From the NCBI RefSeq assembly GCF_004136015.1, contig NZ_CP024866.1, positions 5,163,859 through 5,227,858 of the forward strand: a stretch of 64,000 nucleotides of DNA, written 5' to 3'. Every line of letters begins with the position of its first letter. Within the stretch, counting starts at the first letter, position 1. The position numbers and the translations under genes are program-made. The notes beneath the pieces are model-generated. The model worked only from the letters and a program-made list of their open reading frames with translations, searched no databases and had not been told where the DNA came from. The stretch comes from Pseudomonas sp. ACM7. GTDB lineage: Bacteria > Pseudomonadota > Gammaproteobacteria > Pseudomonadales > Pseudomonadaceae. Positions 25,348 to 33,748 of the stretch are shown here, piece after piece.

Positions 25348-26340
25348 GTGCTACGTCAGCTCGTGCTTGCCCTGCCAGCCATGATGTTTTTGGTTGGTTG
25401 CGAGGCGGAATCCGGCCCTTTGCCAAACAGCAAGAGCCTTACCCCAGAGAAAGTCGCGTCCATCGCCACCACTATCGCGAAGAAATACCCTGATCTTTCC
25501 AGCGAACTGCGTGGCAAGGTGCTCAACACCGTCGTGCAGTCCATCGACAATATGGTGTTTGTCGAGGGTGGTCAGTTTGATATGGGTGACTTCGGCTGGA
25601 TTTGTGAATACGACGAAAAGGATGTGTGTACCTGGCCTTGTGGGCAAGATCCTGAACAGCTCTGCAATATCAGCAGGGATGGGAATGATGATTTTGTACA
25701 TCCAGTAAAACTGAGTAGCTACTATCTCTCAAAGTTTCAGACCCGGTTAGGTGATTTTGACGTTTTTTTTATCGCGCAGGGTAAGCCAATACTTGATAAT
25801 AAAGATCGAGAACAAGAGGATCTGAAACATCTCTATGCACCAAACTTACCCGCACCTACACAAAGTTGGCAAGAGGCTAAAGATTATTGTCTGTGGGTTG
25901 GTCAGCTAAGTGGATACCCTGTTGATTTGCCTACAGAGGCGCAGTGGGAGTATGCGGCCCGTAGTCGTGGTCAGCACGTACTATTTCCTACTGATAATGG
26001 CAGTCTAAACTTTGGACGCAATTTCCCAGTGAAGAGTGGCGGCAGCACATTTGCAGTCGATAGCTTTACTCCTAATCCTTTAGGTATATATAACTTGTCC
26101 GGAAATGCTACGGACTGGGTCAATGACTGGTATGGAAAAGACTATTATCAGCAGTCTCCTATGGATAACCCGCAAGGGCCTAAGACTGGTACTCAGAGGG
26201 TTAGACGCGGTTCAAACTATCCAGAGGGGCCTATAGGTGCAGCTCCGGTTGTTCGTCGCTGGGCTGATGCTCCCTCAAAGGACGCGCATTATCCTGGAAC
26301 GAGTTTTCGATGTGCTGTTCAAACTGATAAGTCTTTTTAA
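25348..26340 (+). CDS. FGE-fold lipoprotein, copy 3; probable cognate immunity of the adjacent effector
   Basis: GTG start after TAAGGAT, lipoprotein signal MLRQLVLALPAMMFLVGC, about 330 residues. Same domain order as copies 1 and 2: Cys-rich loop, FVEGGQFDMGDFGW, SWQEAKDYCLWVGQLSGYPVDLPTEAQWEYAARSRGQHVLF, NPLGIYNLSGNATDWVNDWY, TSFRCA; no FGE catalytic Cys pair. It ends 49 bp from the convergent effector stop with a terminator between, so it is the copy still joined to an intact effector and is the best candidate for the cognate immunity protein. The membrane-anchored periplasmic location implies that the toxin acts in the periplasm or on membranes. Confidence 0.76.
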   Translation: MLRQLVLALPAMMFLVGCEAESGPLPNSKSLTPEKVASIATTIAKKYPDLSSELRGKVLNTVVQSIDNMVFVEGGQFDMGDFGWICEYDEKDVCTWPCGQDPEQLCNISRDGNDDFVHPVKLSSYYLSKFQTRLGDFDVFFIAQGKPILDNKDREQEDLKHLYAPNLPAPTQSWQEAKDYCLWVGQLSGYPVDLPTEAQWEYAARSRGQHVLFPTDNGSLNFGRNFPVKSGGSTFAVDSFTPNPLGIYNLSGNATDWVNDWYGKDYYQQSPMDNPQGPKTGTQRVRRGSNYPEGPIGAAPVVRRWADAPSKDAHYPGTSFRCAVQTDKSF

Positions 26341-26353
26341 TTGGCTGAAAATC

Positions 26354-26375
26354 AGGGCGCCAACGGCGCCCTTAT
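26354..26375. terminator. Terminator between immunity copy 3 and effector
   Basis: AGGGCGCC/GGCGCCCT stem followed by TTATT; lies between two convergent stops and is closely similar to the hairpin after copy 2. Confidence 0.6.
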
Positions 26376-26389
26376 TAATTAGTTAAGTT

Positions 26390-28897
26390 TTACGCCAAGC
26401 CGTCAAATAGATTGCTGCGTCGAGCAGCGACTAACACACCTTCTTTACGCCACGGCAAACCTGGAGACCAAGCCAACATTCCATCGGTTCGTGCGGATGA
26501 ATCGCTATTAATCGCTAAAGTTCCTATAAAACGATTGAACTCTCGTTGTTCGCTCCCATCCAGAAGCGCATTAATACGATCCAAACTATCTATCGCTTTG
26601 ACTTTGCTGCCATTTTTTGAACAATGTTCCAATACTTCAAGGAAATGACGCCAGGTACGCAAATGAGATAGCAATAAAACAACGGCTTTTTCCTGGTTTT
26701 CGGCCCAGCTTTCAACAAAGCTCTCGGTTAACAAATAAAGCATGGGGCCAATGGTTTCAGGTGGCAGTATTTTGAGGGGGATTTTTTTGCTATTTACATT
26801 GATGGCTTGATTACTGAGTAGATATGCGGCCAAATTTTGGGCTTCTTCTTTAGTGGCCTTTCGTCTTAGCCACCAACGTTCCATGCTTTCAAAGCCTTCT
26901 ACGAAAGCTTTTCCAGCTACTTCTCCTGGATGTGTTGCAACGTGAAATAGCCCCTTGGCCATGTAGCTAAAAGCCTCTTCCGTCACTGCCAACTGATAAT
27001 GAAAGTCTGCTTTTGACAAGGCGCTGCATAAAATAAATGCAAGATTCCCAACCTGTTCTAAATCCACGGATGTACCAAAACCGCCTCCAGCCCCCGGGCC
27101 AAATACCAGACTGGCCTTGCAGTTGATCGCCAAACGATCCGCGTTGATTTCAATGCCGAAATCAAAACTTGCTCCAATGCCAAGCGCCACATTGCCTTCA
27201 GTCTTGATCTCAACCAGACTCGCCCAGTCTGTACTGCCACTGTCATTCGCCTGGCCCGCGACAATTTTGCCGCCCCCTTGCTTGGCCGGATCAAGCCACT
27301 TCAACGTTCCGGTTACGGTGCCGCCACTTTGTACGCCTGCAAAGGCATTGCCCTTCAAACCTACGGCACCTCCACGCTTTTTATCCACCGCCATGCTGGG
27401 TGAACTGAGCAGCGCCGTCGCACCCGAGGCTTCAACTTCCTTGGGTTTGTATTGTGCTTTAACGCCAGCCTGACCTTGTGCCGTCGCACCGACGAAACAC
27501 GACAGCTCCACTTTTCCGTCAAGACGGAAGATGCCGATGTCGCTCACTACTTCCTTGCCTTCGGCGTTGCGATAAGGCATCCGCACCACATAACCTCCCT
27601 GATCGGGAAAGAAACTCTTGAGGGCGGCCGAGCCTTCTGCCAACGAAATCGCAGCGCTGCCCTTAACTCCCACCTCGATGTTGCCCTTGCCGGGTTCCCA
27701 GCTGTTGATGCCGGCGCTGGCGGTGGCGGCGAAACGGAAAGCGTGGGCTTCGGCGGAGACGGCGTATTTAGCCGAGTCTGCCTGGTTGGAAGTCCAGGAG
27801 CATTCTTTATGCAGCGCATTAAGCAAATTGTCGTCCTTGCTCGTCCAGGTCGTAAATTTGGCTTCCAGACCGCCCAGGGGACTGGTTTTACGGCTTTCAT
27901 TGACGGCGGACTTAATGTCCTTGAACAGTTCTTTAGCCAGGTTTTTATCGAGCGGCTTGCCCTGCATTACCTTCGTGCTGACCTTCACTTTCCAGTCAAG
28001 CTGTTCCCGGTAACTCATCGGTATGTAGTGCCGGCGGCTTGGGTCGCTGAACGAGATGACTTCGATGACGGTAATGCCCGTTTTTACTTGCCGACCCTTT
28101 TGGCTTTCGGAGGTTTTTCCCTTGCCATGCTTGATGTCAGGCGCAGCGCTGTTGGCGCTGGTGGAACTGTCGCCGGCTTCGGCCTTTCCTTGCGCTGCGA
28201 TTTTGGTTCGCAGGGATTCAATCTCGGCGTTCAATTCGAGTACTTTTTTGGCTTGCAGCTGTTTCCAGTTGCTCTCCAGGTAGTTGCCCCCAAGCGAAAC
28301 CTTCGGCGTATAACGCTGATACCAGTCACGTGCCTGCTGCACGGTTGCCAACTGACCTTGCAAGTCTTCTTTGCGCGTAACCGCCTTTGCGGTCGCTTTT
28401 TCCGGCTGTGGCTCTGATCGCTGTACCAGGCCGGCATCTTCGGCCTTGGCGTTCCAGGCATCTTTGATACAGCGCGAGCAGGCGCAACTGGTCTGAGGAT
28501 TTGACGCCTTGGTGCATTTGCTCGCTTCGGTAGCTTTGGCCAGGTTCTGGTGCAGCTCGTCCATGAGTTTCTTGACGAGGTCAGTCTGCGTTTTGAGTGC
28601 TTTTGACTCTTTTTCTGTCAGAACGTAAAAAGTGTCTTCACCGGTGATATGCACCACGTCCACCAGTTCGTCCTTGCATTGGGCTTCGCCCTTGACGCTG
28701 GTGGTGCTCTGGTTGTCCGCATGCTTGGGCGGCGGCAATATTTTGGCTGCGGGCAACGTCAACACCCAGCCGACCTTGATGTGGTTGGGGTCGGTAATGA
28801 TTGGATTCAGTGCCCGCAGGTCTGCCGACGAGCATTTGTTCGTACTGGCGATACTGCCGAGGGTGTCGCCACTTTTAACCGTGTAGGTGTTGCTCAT
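26390..28897 (-). CDS. LysM-domain type VI secretion effector (putative)
   Basis: An 835-residue protein with no signal peptide. Residues 3-48 are a LysM peptidoglycan-binding module (YTVKSGDTLGSIASTNKCSSADLRALNPIITDPNHIKVGWVLTLP). A helical, Cys-containing linker (about 60-260) follows, then a Gly/Ala-rich probably beta-rich segment (about 370-600: SAEAHAFRFAATASAGINSW, GVKGSAAISLAEG, LGIGASFDFGIEINADRLAINC) and a helical C-terminal region (about 620-835). No nuclease, lipase or peptidase motif was recognised. It lies directly after a DUF4123 adaptor and VgrG, the standard cargo-effector layout, and faces putative immunity lipoproteins. Toxic activity is unknown; the cell wall or membrane is the likely target. 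Confidence 0.75.
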   Translation of the reverse strand: MSNTYTVKSGDTLGSIASTNKCSSADLRALNPIITDPNHIKVGWVLTLPAAKILPPPKHADNQSTTSVKGEAQCKDELVDVVHITGEDTFYVLTEKESKALKTQTDLVKKLMDELHQNLAKATEASKCTKASNPQTSCACSRCIKDAWNAKAEDAGLVQRSEPQPEKATAKAVTRKEDLQGQLATVQQARDWYQRYTPKVSLGGNYLESNWKQLQAKKVLELNAEIESLRTKIAAQGKAEAGDSSTSANSAAPDIKHGKGKTSESQKGRQVKTGITVIEVISFSDPSRRHYIPMSYREQLDWKVKVSTKVMQGKPLDKNLAKELFKDIKSAVNESRKTSPLGGLEAKFTTWTSKDDNLLNALHKECSWTSNQADSAKYAVSAEAHAFRFAATASAGINSWEPGKGNIEVGVKGSAAISLAEGSAALKSFFPDQGGYVVRMPYRNAEGKEVVSDIGIFRLDGKVELSCFVGATAQGQAGVKAQYKPKEVEASGATALLSSPSMAVDKKRGGAVGLKGNAFAGVQSGGTVTGTLKWLDPAKQGGGKIVAGQANDSGSTDWASLVEIKTEGNVALGIGASFDFGIEINADRLAINCKASLVFGPGAGGGFGTSVDLEQVGNLAFILCSALSKADFHYQLAVTEEAFSYMAKGLFHVATHPGEVAGKAFVEGFESMERWWLRRKATKEEAQNLAAYLLSNQAINVNSKKIPLKILPPETIGPMLYLLTESFVESWAENQEKAVVLLLSHLRTWRHFLEVLEHCSKNGSKVKAIDSLDRINALLDGSEQREFNRFIGTLAINSDSSARTDGMLAWSPGLPWRKEGVLVAARRSNLFDGLA

Positions 28898-28916
28898 TGC
28901 TCATCGTCCTTGTGAT

Positions 28917-29750
28917 TCAGAGGCTTTCCAGCTGAGTCAATTTTTCACCCAGCGCCACGTCGTTACGAGCCAGGAGTTCTGCATCAGGGGCGTTTGCCCA
29001 AAAGGAGTCTCCACGGCTTATGGCGAGGCGTAGCCAGCGCTCCTGATCTGCCATCTGTTGGTAGCCTGCTTGTTGTCCGGCCAGCAATTGACGATGTACA
29101 AACTCGACGGTGTCTTCGGCGGGTAATACTTCGCGATAGTCCTCGGCAAAGCGTGCTGCAATGACCTTCAATCGACCTTGTTCAATCGATTCTTCGCGCT
29201 CCGGGCTCAGGTACAGCCAAGCGGGCGGTTGCAGTTCGGTGGCGGGACTTTTGGGGGGCTTGGCGCAATACCGCCAGCCCATTTCGTTACGCCAGGCCAT
29301 GCCGGTGAACGGCCCAATAAACTGGGCGCGCTCAGTTTCATTGAGGCTGCGCAGCAGGGGCTCCAACCAACGTGGATCGAAAAACCGCATCATTTGTTGC
29401 GGCGCGTCGTCGGTGCGCACAGTGAGCAGGCTTTGCCAGTGTTCAACCCCGTTATCCAAGGCTTGCTCATTGCTCAGCCAGGCCACGCAGCCGGCGTCGG
29501 ACTGCTCCAGCAAGGCACTGGCATAGGCCGTCGAGTCGCCTTTTGCAGGGCACACGACAACGTAAGGTCCAGCAGGTTGAAGTTCGGCATATGGCGTGTT
29601 GAGGAATAGTGGAATACACCGAGGGCGAGATTGTTCGTCACCTTGAAACAGACGCGTCAGCAAATCCGCATCAAAGCTGCCATCCAGAATCAGGCACATG
29701 GTGCCCGGTGACGCAGCTTGCTCGAACGGCGAAGGAATCGAGTCCATCAT
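28917..29750 (-). CDS. DUF4123 T6SS effector adaptor (Tap/TEC family)
   Basis: A 277-residue chaperone that would load the downstream effector on VgrG. It shows the DUF4123 layout: N-terminal LILDGSFDADLLTRLF, YAELQPAGPYVVVC, central LSNEQALDNGVEHWQSLLTVR and the hallmark MMRFFDPRWLEPLLRSL-----IGPFTGMAW. The start overlaps the vgrG stop (ATGATGG contains the TGA), and the effector starts 19 bp after its end. DUF4123 proteins are specific for one VgrG-effector pair, which supports the effector call. Confidence 0.86.
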   Translation of the reverse strand: MMDSIPSPFEQAASPGTMCLILDGSFDADLLTRLFQGDEQSRPRCIPLFLNTPYAELQPAGPYVVVCPAKGDSTAYASALLEQSDAGCVAWLSNEQALDNGVEHWQSLLTVRTDDAPQQMMRFFDPRWLEPLLRSLNETERAQFIGPFTGMAWRNEMGWRYCAKPPKSPATELQPPAWLYLSPEREESIEQGRLKVIAARFAEDYREVLPAEDTVEFVHRQLLAGQQAGYQQMADQERWLRLAISRGDSFWANAPDAELLARNDVALGEKLTQLESL

Positions 29751-31822
29751 GCTGTTTTACCCGGCTGGTGAATGGGGCAATGGCCGGAGGCATCGAGGTG
29801 GCACGAAGGAGTCGGCAGTAGCACCCCTGTCTTTGCTTGCGCTTTATACGATGCAAGGGAGGGCGCAACAACCTGGCCAGCCTTATCCGCATCCGCCTGT
29901 TTCAATACCCCCGGCATCAATGGCGCAGCACCTGTCCCATTTCCCGGACTGCCGCCGGAATTCATGTTGATCACCGGCCCGCTCAGCGTCACACCGCTGG
30001 CGTCGATCTTGATGAAGCTACCACCCCCCATGAGGGTCAGTTCGCTGCCCGCTTCGAGCACGACTTTCATGCCGCTGCTCAGGTGGATTTCCTGGCCGGC
30101 TTCGATGAATTGGCCTGTGCCGACCTTGATGTGCTGGTTGACGCCCACGGTGAGGTGGTCGTTGGCGCGGGTTTCGACTTTGCGGTCGGCGTAGACGGTG
30201 TGGTGTTCTTCGGCCTTGAATTCGCTGTAGCTGTTTTGCTCGACGGTGTCGTGGCGTTCGTTGCCGACGCGGATTTTCTGGTCGTGTTCGACGTTTTCGT
30301 CCCAGTCGCGCTGGGCGTGCAGGAAGATTTGTTCCTGGCCCTTTTTGTCTTCGATGCGCAGTTCGTTGTAGCCGCCGCCACCGGGGGAGCTGAGGGTTTT
30401 GAAGGTGCTGCGGGTTTTGTTCGCCGGCAGGGCGTACGGGACGACGTTTTCCTTGTGGTACAGGCAGCCGCTGATCAGCGGTTGGTCGGGGTCGCCTTCG
30501 AGGAAGCTGACGAGCACTTCCATGCCGATGCGCGGGATGGCGATGCCGCCGTAGTGGGCGCCAGCCCAGGCGGAGGAGACGCGCAGCCAGCAGCTGGTTT
30601 TGTCGTCGGCCTGGCCTTCGCGATCCCAGTGAAATTGCACTTTGACGCGGCCGTATTGGTCGCAGTGGATCTCTTCACCTTTTGGCCCGGTGACCACGGC
30701 GCTCTGGCTGCCGAGGATGCGCGGTTTTTTCTGGGTCAGCGGTGGGCGATTCGGCACGTCCCACGGGGTGGCCTGGAAGCGGTTGCGGTAGCCCTGGTGG
30801 AAATCGTCTTTCAGGTTAGTGGTGCTGCTGGTGACCGACTCTTCCAGCACTTGCGGCTGTTTGCCTTCGTGGAGGATTTCGGTCAGCAGCCACAGGTCGT
30901 TCCATTTGGCTTTTGGGTGTTGGGTCAGGGCCAGGAAGTGACCGCTGACCAGCAACGGCTGATCGCTTTTGCCTTCGGCGAGCTGGAAGTCGCTGCGGTG
31001 ACGTTCGAGGGCGCGTTTGGCCAGGTGCTTGCCGCGTTCGCGGTCGACGAAGCGACCGGGGTAGTCGTAGTCTTCGAGGTCGGGCAGGGCGTCGCCACGG
31101 TTTTCGCTTTCCAGGGTCAGGCGCGGTTTTTCGAAGTCGTAGTCGCGGCGGGTGGTGCGGCTGGTGCGGGTTTCCAGGCGCAGGTCGAAGCGCTTGATCA
31201 CCGGGTCATTGGCGACCATGCCGGAGTCTTGCTGGTAGGCCACGGGCGCGAGTTTAGGGAACACCGTCTGGTCATCGCCGAACACCAGCTTGTGGGCGGT
31301 GGCGCTGTGCTGAAAGTGGTAGTGGATACCTTCTTCCTCGCACAGACGCTGAACGAACTGCAGGTCCGATTCATCGTACTGAACGCAGTAAATGCGCTCC
31401 GGATAAATCGCCCCGACTTTGAATTCATAGGCGTTGCTTTGGATGCCGTGCTCTTCGAGGACGCTGCCGATGATTTTCGGCACGTTAAGGTTCTGGAAGA
31501 TGCGTTGGTTGATGCGGTGCGCCAGGTAAGACAGTTGCGGGCGCAGGGTCACCGCGTAGCGGGTCAGGCGTTTGCCGGAATCACCCTGGGCGGCGCGGTA
31601 GATCTGGCCATGGATGCCGCTGCCGTCAGGCGAGAGCTGCAAGAAGGCCGGTTTGTGCAGCAGGGTCTCGAGGTCCAGGGACGGCTGTTCACTGACCAGC
31701 TCCACCTCAAACACAAAGGGCTGGCTGATGGCTTCCCGACCTTGCAGGGAAAGAACCTGGAAGTCGCTGGAAAGACCTTCGATAGTCAGGGCAAAGTGAG
31801 TTTGATTGGCCGGCGCGAACAT
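29747..31822 (-). CDS. vgrG: VgrG spike protein of the type VI secretion system
   Basis: A 691-residue puncturing spike. The chosen start MFAPANQTHFAL follows GAGGAACAAGGG; a TTG 12 codons earlier is less likely. Residues 1-370 are the gp27-like part (ALTIEGLSSDFQVLSLQGRE, YCVQYDESDLQFVQRLCEEEGIHYHF), about 380-480 the gp5 OB-fold (CDQYGRVKVQFHWDREG, SCWLRVSSAWAGAHYGGIAIPRIGMEVLVSFLEGDPDQPLISG), then the C-terminal needle with VEQNSYSEFKAEEHHTVY repeats and a terminal extension that may bind the adaptor. The gene lies between hcp and the adaptor. T6SS sheath and baseplate genes are not in this window, so this is an orphan vgrG island. Confidence 0.93.
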   Translation of the reverse strand: MFAPANQTHFALTIEGLSSDFQVLSLQGREAISQPFVFEVELVSEQPSLDLETLLHKPAFLQLSPDGSGIHGQIYRAAQGDSGKRLTRYAVTLRPQLSYLAHRINQRIFQNLNVPKIIGSVLEEHGIQSNAYEFKVGAIYPERIYCVQYDESDLQFVQRLCEEEGIHYHFQHSATAHKLVFGDDQTVFPKLAPVAYQQDSGMVANDPVIKRFDLRLETRTSRTTRRDYDFEKPRLTLESENRGDALPDLEDYDYPGRFVDRERGKHLAKRALERHRSDFQLAEGKSDQPLLVSGHFLALTQHPKAKWNDLWLLTEILHEGKQPQVLEESVTSSTTNLKDDFHQGYRNRFQATPWDVPNRPPLTQKKPRILGSQSAVVTGPKGEEIHCDQYGRVKVQFHWDREGQADDKTSCWLRVSSAWAGAHYGGIAIPRIGMEVLVSFLEGDPDQPLISGCLYHKENVVPYALPANKTRSTFKTLSSPGGGGYNELRIEDKKGQEQIFLHAQRDWDENVEHDQKIRVGNERHDTVEQNSYSEFKAEEHHTVYADRKVETRANDHLTVGVNQHIKVGTGQFIEAGQEIHLSSGMKVVLEAGSELTLMGGGSFIKIDASGVTLSGPVINMNSGGSPGNGTGAAPLMPGVLKQADADKAGQVVAPSLASYKAQAKTGVLLPTPSCHLDASGHCPIHQPGKTA

Positions 31823-31953
31823 CCCTTGTTCCTCGTGCAGTGCTGTGGCGTTCGCCAATACCGGAAAAAGGAATCAGCAGACGCAAAATTCTGAAAGGGC
31901 GTAAACAACATCGACCAGCAGAGCTGGCCGATGCGTGAAGCGGTCAGCCGCGA

Positions 31954-32469
31954 TTAAGCGACTGGCTGACGCCAGTCATCGGAACCCGAAGTACCGGATA
32001 CTTCGTGGGTCCAGGTGATTTTGCGGTAGGTGAACTGCACTTCTTCCAGGTGAGTGAAGTGCGAGTTCGACGGGTCCTGGCAGTTGTGCATTTTGTTGTT
32101 GATGGCGACGATGATCGCGTCTTCCAGTTTGGTGGTGTAGTAGTGCTCTTGGGTACCTTGAGCCGAAGTGCGGTACCACTGGATAACGATTTCGCTCATG
32201 CGCTCGCCGGAGGTCAGAGCAGCTTGCAGCAGTGGCGAAGCCTTGTCGTAGACCTTGGTGATCACGACTGGCTTGTGAACGCGCTGACCGGTCGGTTGGC
32301 CGGACTGTGGGTCACGCGGGATGATCACGTCGTGGCTGAAAGCCTGAACCATGACCTGGTCTTCGTGACCTTCCTGGTAGGTGTTGCCAACCGAGTCGGC
32401 GGTGAATGCGCCGGCAGTGATCAGACCTTGTTTCTCGCCAGTGACGGACATGTACGCTGGTGTAGCCAT
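31954..32469 (-). CDS. hcp: Hcp family T6SS tube protein
   Basis: A 171-residue Hcp: ATPAYMSVTGEKQGLITAGA, YQEGHEDQVMVQAFSHDVIIPRDPQSGQPTGQRVHKPVVITKVYDKASPLLQAALTSGE, WYRTSAQGTQEHYYTTKLEDAIIVAI. It forms hexameric rings stacked into the secreted tube and can carry small effectors. It leads the island, 131 bp before vgrG, and has a possible sigma-54 promoter (32537-32554). The length and the RDPQSGQPTGQR segment fit the Hcp2-like group encoded beside orphan vgrG genes. Confidence 0.93.
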   Translation of the reverse strand: MATPAYMSVTGEKQGLITAGAFTADSVGNTYQEGHEDQVMVQAFSHDVIIPRDPQSGQPTGQRVHKPVVITKVYDKASPLLQAALTSGERMSEIVIQWYRTSAQGTQEHYYTTKLEDAIIVAINNKMHNCQDPSNSHFTHLEEVQFTYRKITWTHEVSGTSGSDDWRQPVA

Positions 32470-32536
32470 GGATGTGCTCCTTGCTAAAAATTGAGGGTGC
32501 CCGGGAGGCGGTATCGCCCGGTGGGTGCCTGACTGT

Positions 32537-32554
32537 TATCAAGGTCCGTGCCAG
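32537..32554 (-). promoter_or_regulatory. Possible sigma-54 promoter of hcp
   Basis: On the minus strand CTGGCACGGACCTTGAT matches the -24 box TGGCACG perfectly and has TTG at -12 with correct 10-base spacing, but the -12 dinucleotide is GA instead of GC. Start about 60 bases before the ATG. hcp genes are sigma-54-controlled in several proteobacteria, so the site is plausible but not certain. Confidence 0.45.
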
Positions 32555-32637
32555 AAACGGTTAACGCTATATAAATCAGGTGGTTGAGAGGTTTTTTCGG
32601 CCGCGTGGAGAATGTTCGGCAGCGATTGCCTGTGAAT

Positions 32638-32760
32638 GTGCGCAAGAAGTTGCGCAGTACTGCGCAACTTCTTGCGCACTTGGCTGGGGCGCCTGACAGG
32701 CCGGGCGATCAGCCCCCCGGGAAGGGCTTTCGCACCGTTGATTGCGCAACTTCTTGCGCA
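32638..32760. promoter_or_regulatory. Three-copy dyad array including a perfect 42-bp palindrome
   Basis: The unit TGCGCAACTTCTTGCGCA (7-bp arms TGCGCAA/TTGCGCA around CTTC) occurs three times: inverted at 32639-32656, direct at 32661-32678 and direct at 32743-32760. The first two units are 22 bp apart (two helical turns) and together form a perfect 42-bp palindrome (32638-32679). The array lies in the gene-free interval 32470-32914 between divergent hcp and the PfpI-like gene. The regular spacing fits cooperative binding by a dimeric repressor or activator; the protein is unknown. Confidence 0.7.
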
Positions 32761-32914
32761 TCAAGGCGCTTGGCCATCATCGGGTGACCAGTCGTCTCAT
32801 TGGCCGAAAACCGGCAGCAGAAGCGCTAGGGTGACAGGTGCAACGAACACTGCAGCCTGGAGGTCAAACTCAGCGCCGAGATAAATGAACATCTGCGAAC
32901 TCAAGGAGTACGAC

Positions 32915-33592
32915 ATGAAAATCCTGATGGTTCTAACGTCACACGATCAATTGGGTGACACGGGTAAGAAAACCGGCTTTTGGCTGGAAGAATTCGCCGC
33001 ACCGTATTTCGCCTTCAAGGACGCCGGCGCTCAGTTGACCCTGGCCTCGCCCAAGGGCGGCCAACCGCCGCTGGACCCAAAAAGCGACGAGCCGGACGCG
33101 CAAACCGCGGCCACCGAGCGCTTTCGCAAAGACTCTGCCGCCCAGTCCGCATTGGCGTCTACCGCTCTGCTGAGCAGCGCGAGAGCTGAAGATTACGATG
33201 CGATTTTCTATCCGGGCGGCCATGGCCCGCTGTGGGATTTGGCCGAAGACAAAATTTCGATCGCTCTGATCGAGACGTTTTACCAGGCGGGCAAACCGGT
33301 CGCGGCCGTCTGCCACGCACCGGGTGTGTTGCGTCACGTCAAGGGCGCGGACGGCCAGCCGCTGGTCAAAGGCAAGCGCGTGACGGGGTTTACCAACACT
33401 GAGGAAGAGGCGGTGCAACTGACGAAGGTTGTGCCGTTTTTGGTGGAGGACATGCTTAAGGAGAAGGGGGGTGTTTATTCCAAGGGGGCTGACTGGGCCA
33501 GTTATGTGCTCACTGATGGTTTGCTGATCACCGGTCAGAATCCGGCTTCCTCTGAAGCAGCGGCACAAGAACTATTGGCGAAGCTCCGCTAA
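32915..33592 (+). CDS. DJ-1/PfpI family protein (type 1 glutamine amidotransferase-like)
   Basis: A 225-residue cytoplasmic protein of the class I amidotransferase-like fold. The start MKILMVLTSHDQLG follows AAGGAG. The nucleophile elbow is AVCHAPGVLRHVKG (Cys near 133), with the upstream Glu in TGFWLEEFAAPYFAF and FYPGGHGPLWDL. The Cys-His-Ala-Pro variant is typical of the Hsp31/YajL-like branch, annotated as glyoxalase III or protein deglycase relatives. It is alone in its direction, divergent from hcp across the palindromic array. Confidence 0.88.
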   Translation: MKILMVLTSHDQLGDTGKKTGFWLEEFAAPYFAFKDAGAQLTLASPKGGQPPLDPKSDEPDAQTAATERFRKDSAAQSALASTALLSSARAEDYDAIFYPGGHGPLWDLAEDKISIALIETFYQAGKPVAAVCHAPGVLRHVKGADGQPLVKGKRVTGFTNTEEEAVQLTKVVPFLVEDMLKEKGGVYSKGADWASYVLTDGLLITGQNPASSEAAAQELLAKLR

Positions 33593-33600
33593 ATCTGACG

Positions 33601-33733
33601 TGTAGCAGCTGGCGCAGCCTGCGTTCGGCTGCGCAGCAGTCGTAAAACCGGCAAACACGGTGTGTCTGAAAGACCGCGGCGGCGGATACAACGACTGCTG
33701 CGCAGCCGGACGCAGGCTGCGCCAGCTGCTACA
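33601..33733. repeat. Long inverted repeat with 43-bp arms
   Basis: Arms 33601-33643 and 33691-33733 are complementary with one mismatch and separated by 47 bp. It belongs to the same family as 35245-35391, on the other side of hglS. Probably a chromosomal REP-like element that also acts as a terminator between convergent genes. Confidence 0.8.
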
Positions 33734-33748
33734 TGTTTGTGCCACGCT

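Noticed and set aside
29837..31894. 685-codon plus-strand open frame opposite vgrG
   Set aside because: Shadow of vgrG caused by high-GC codon use; no family motifs, no ribosome site.
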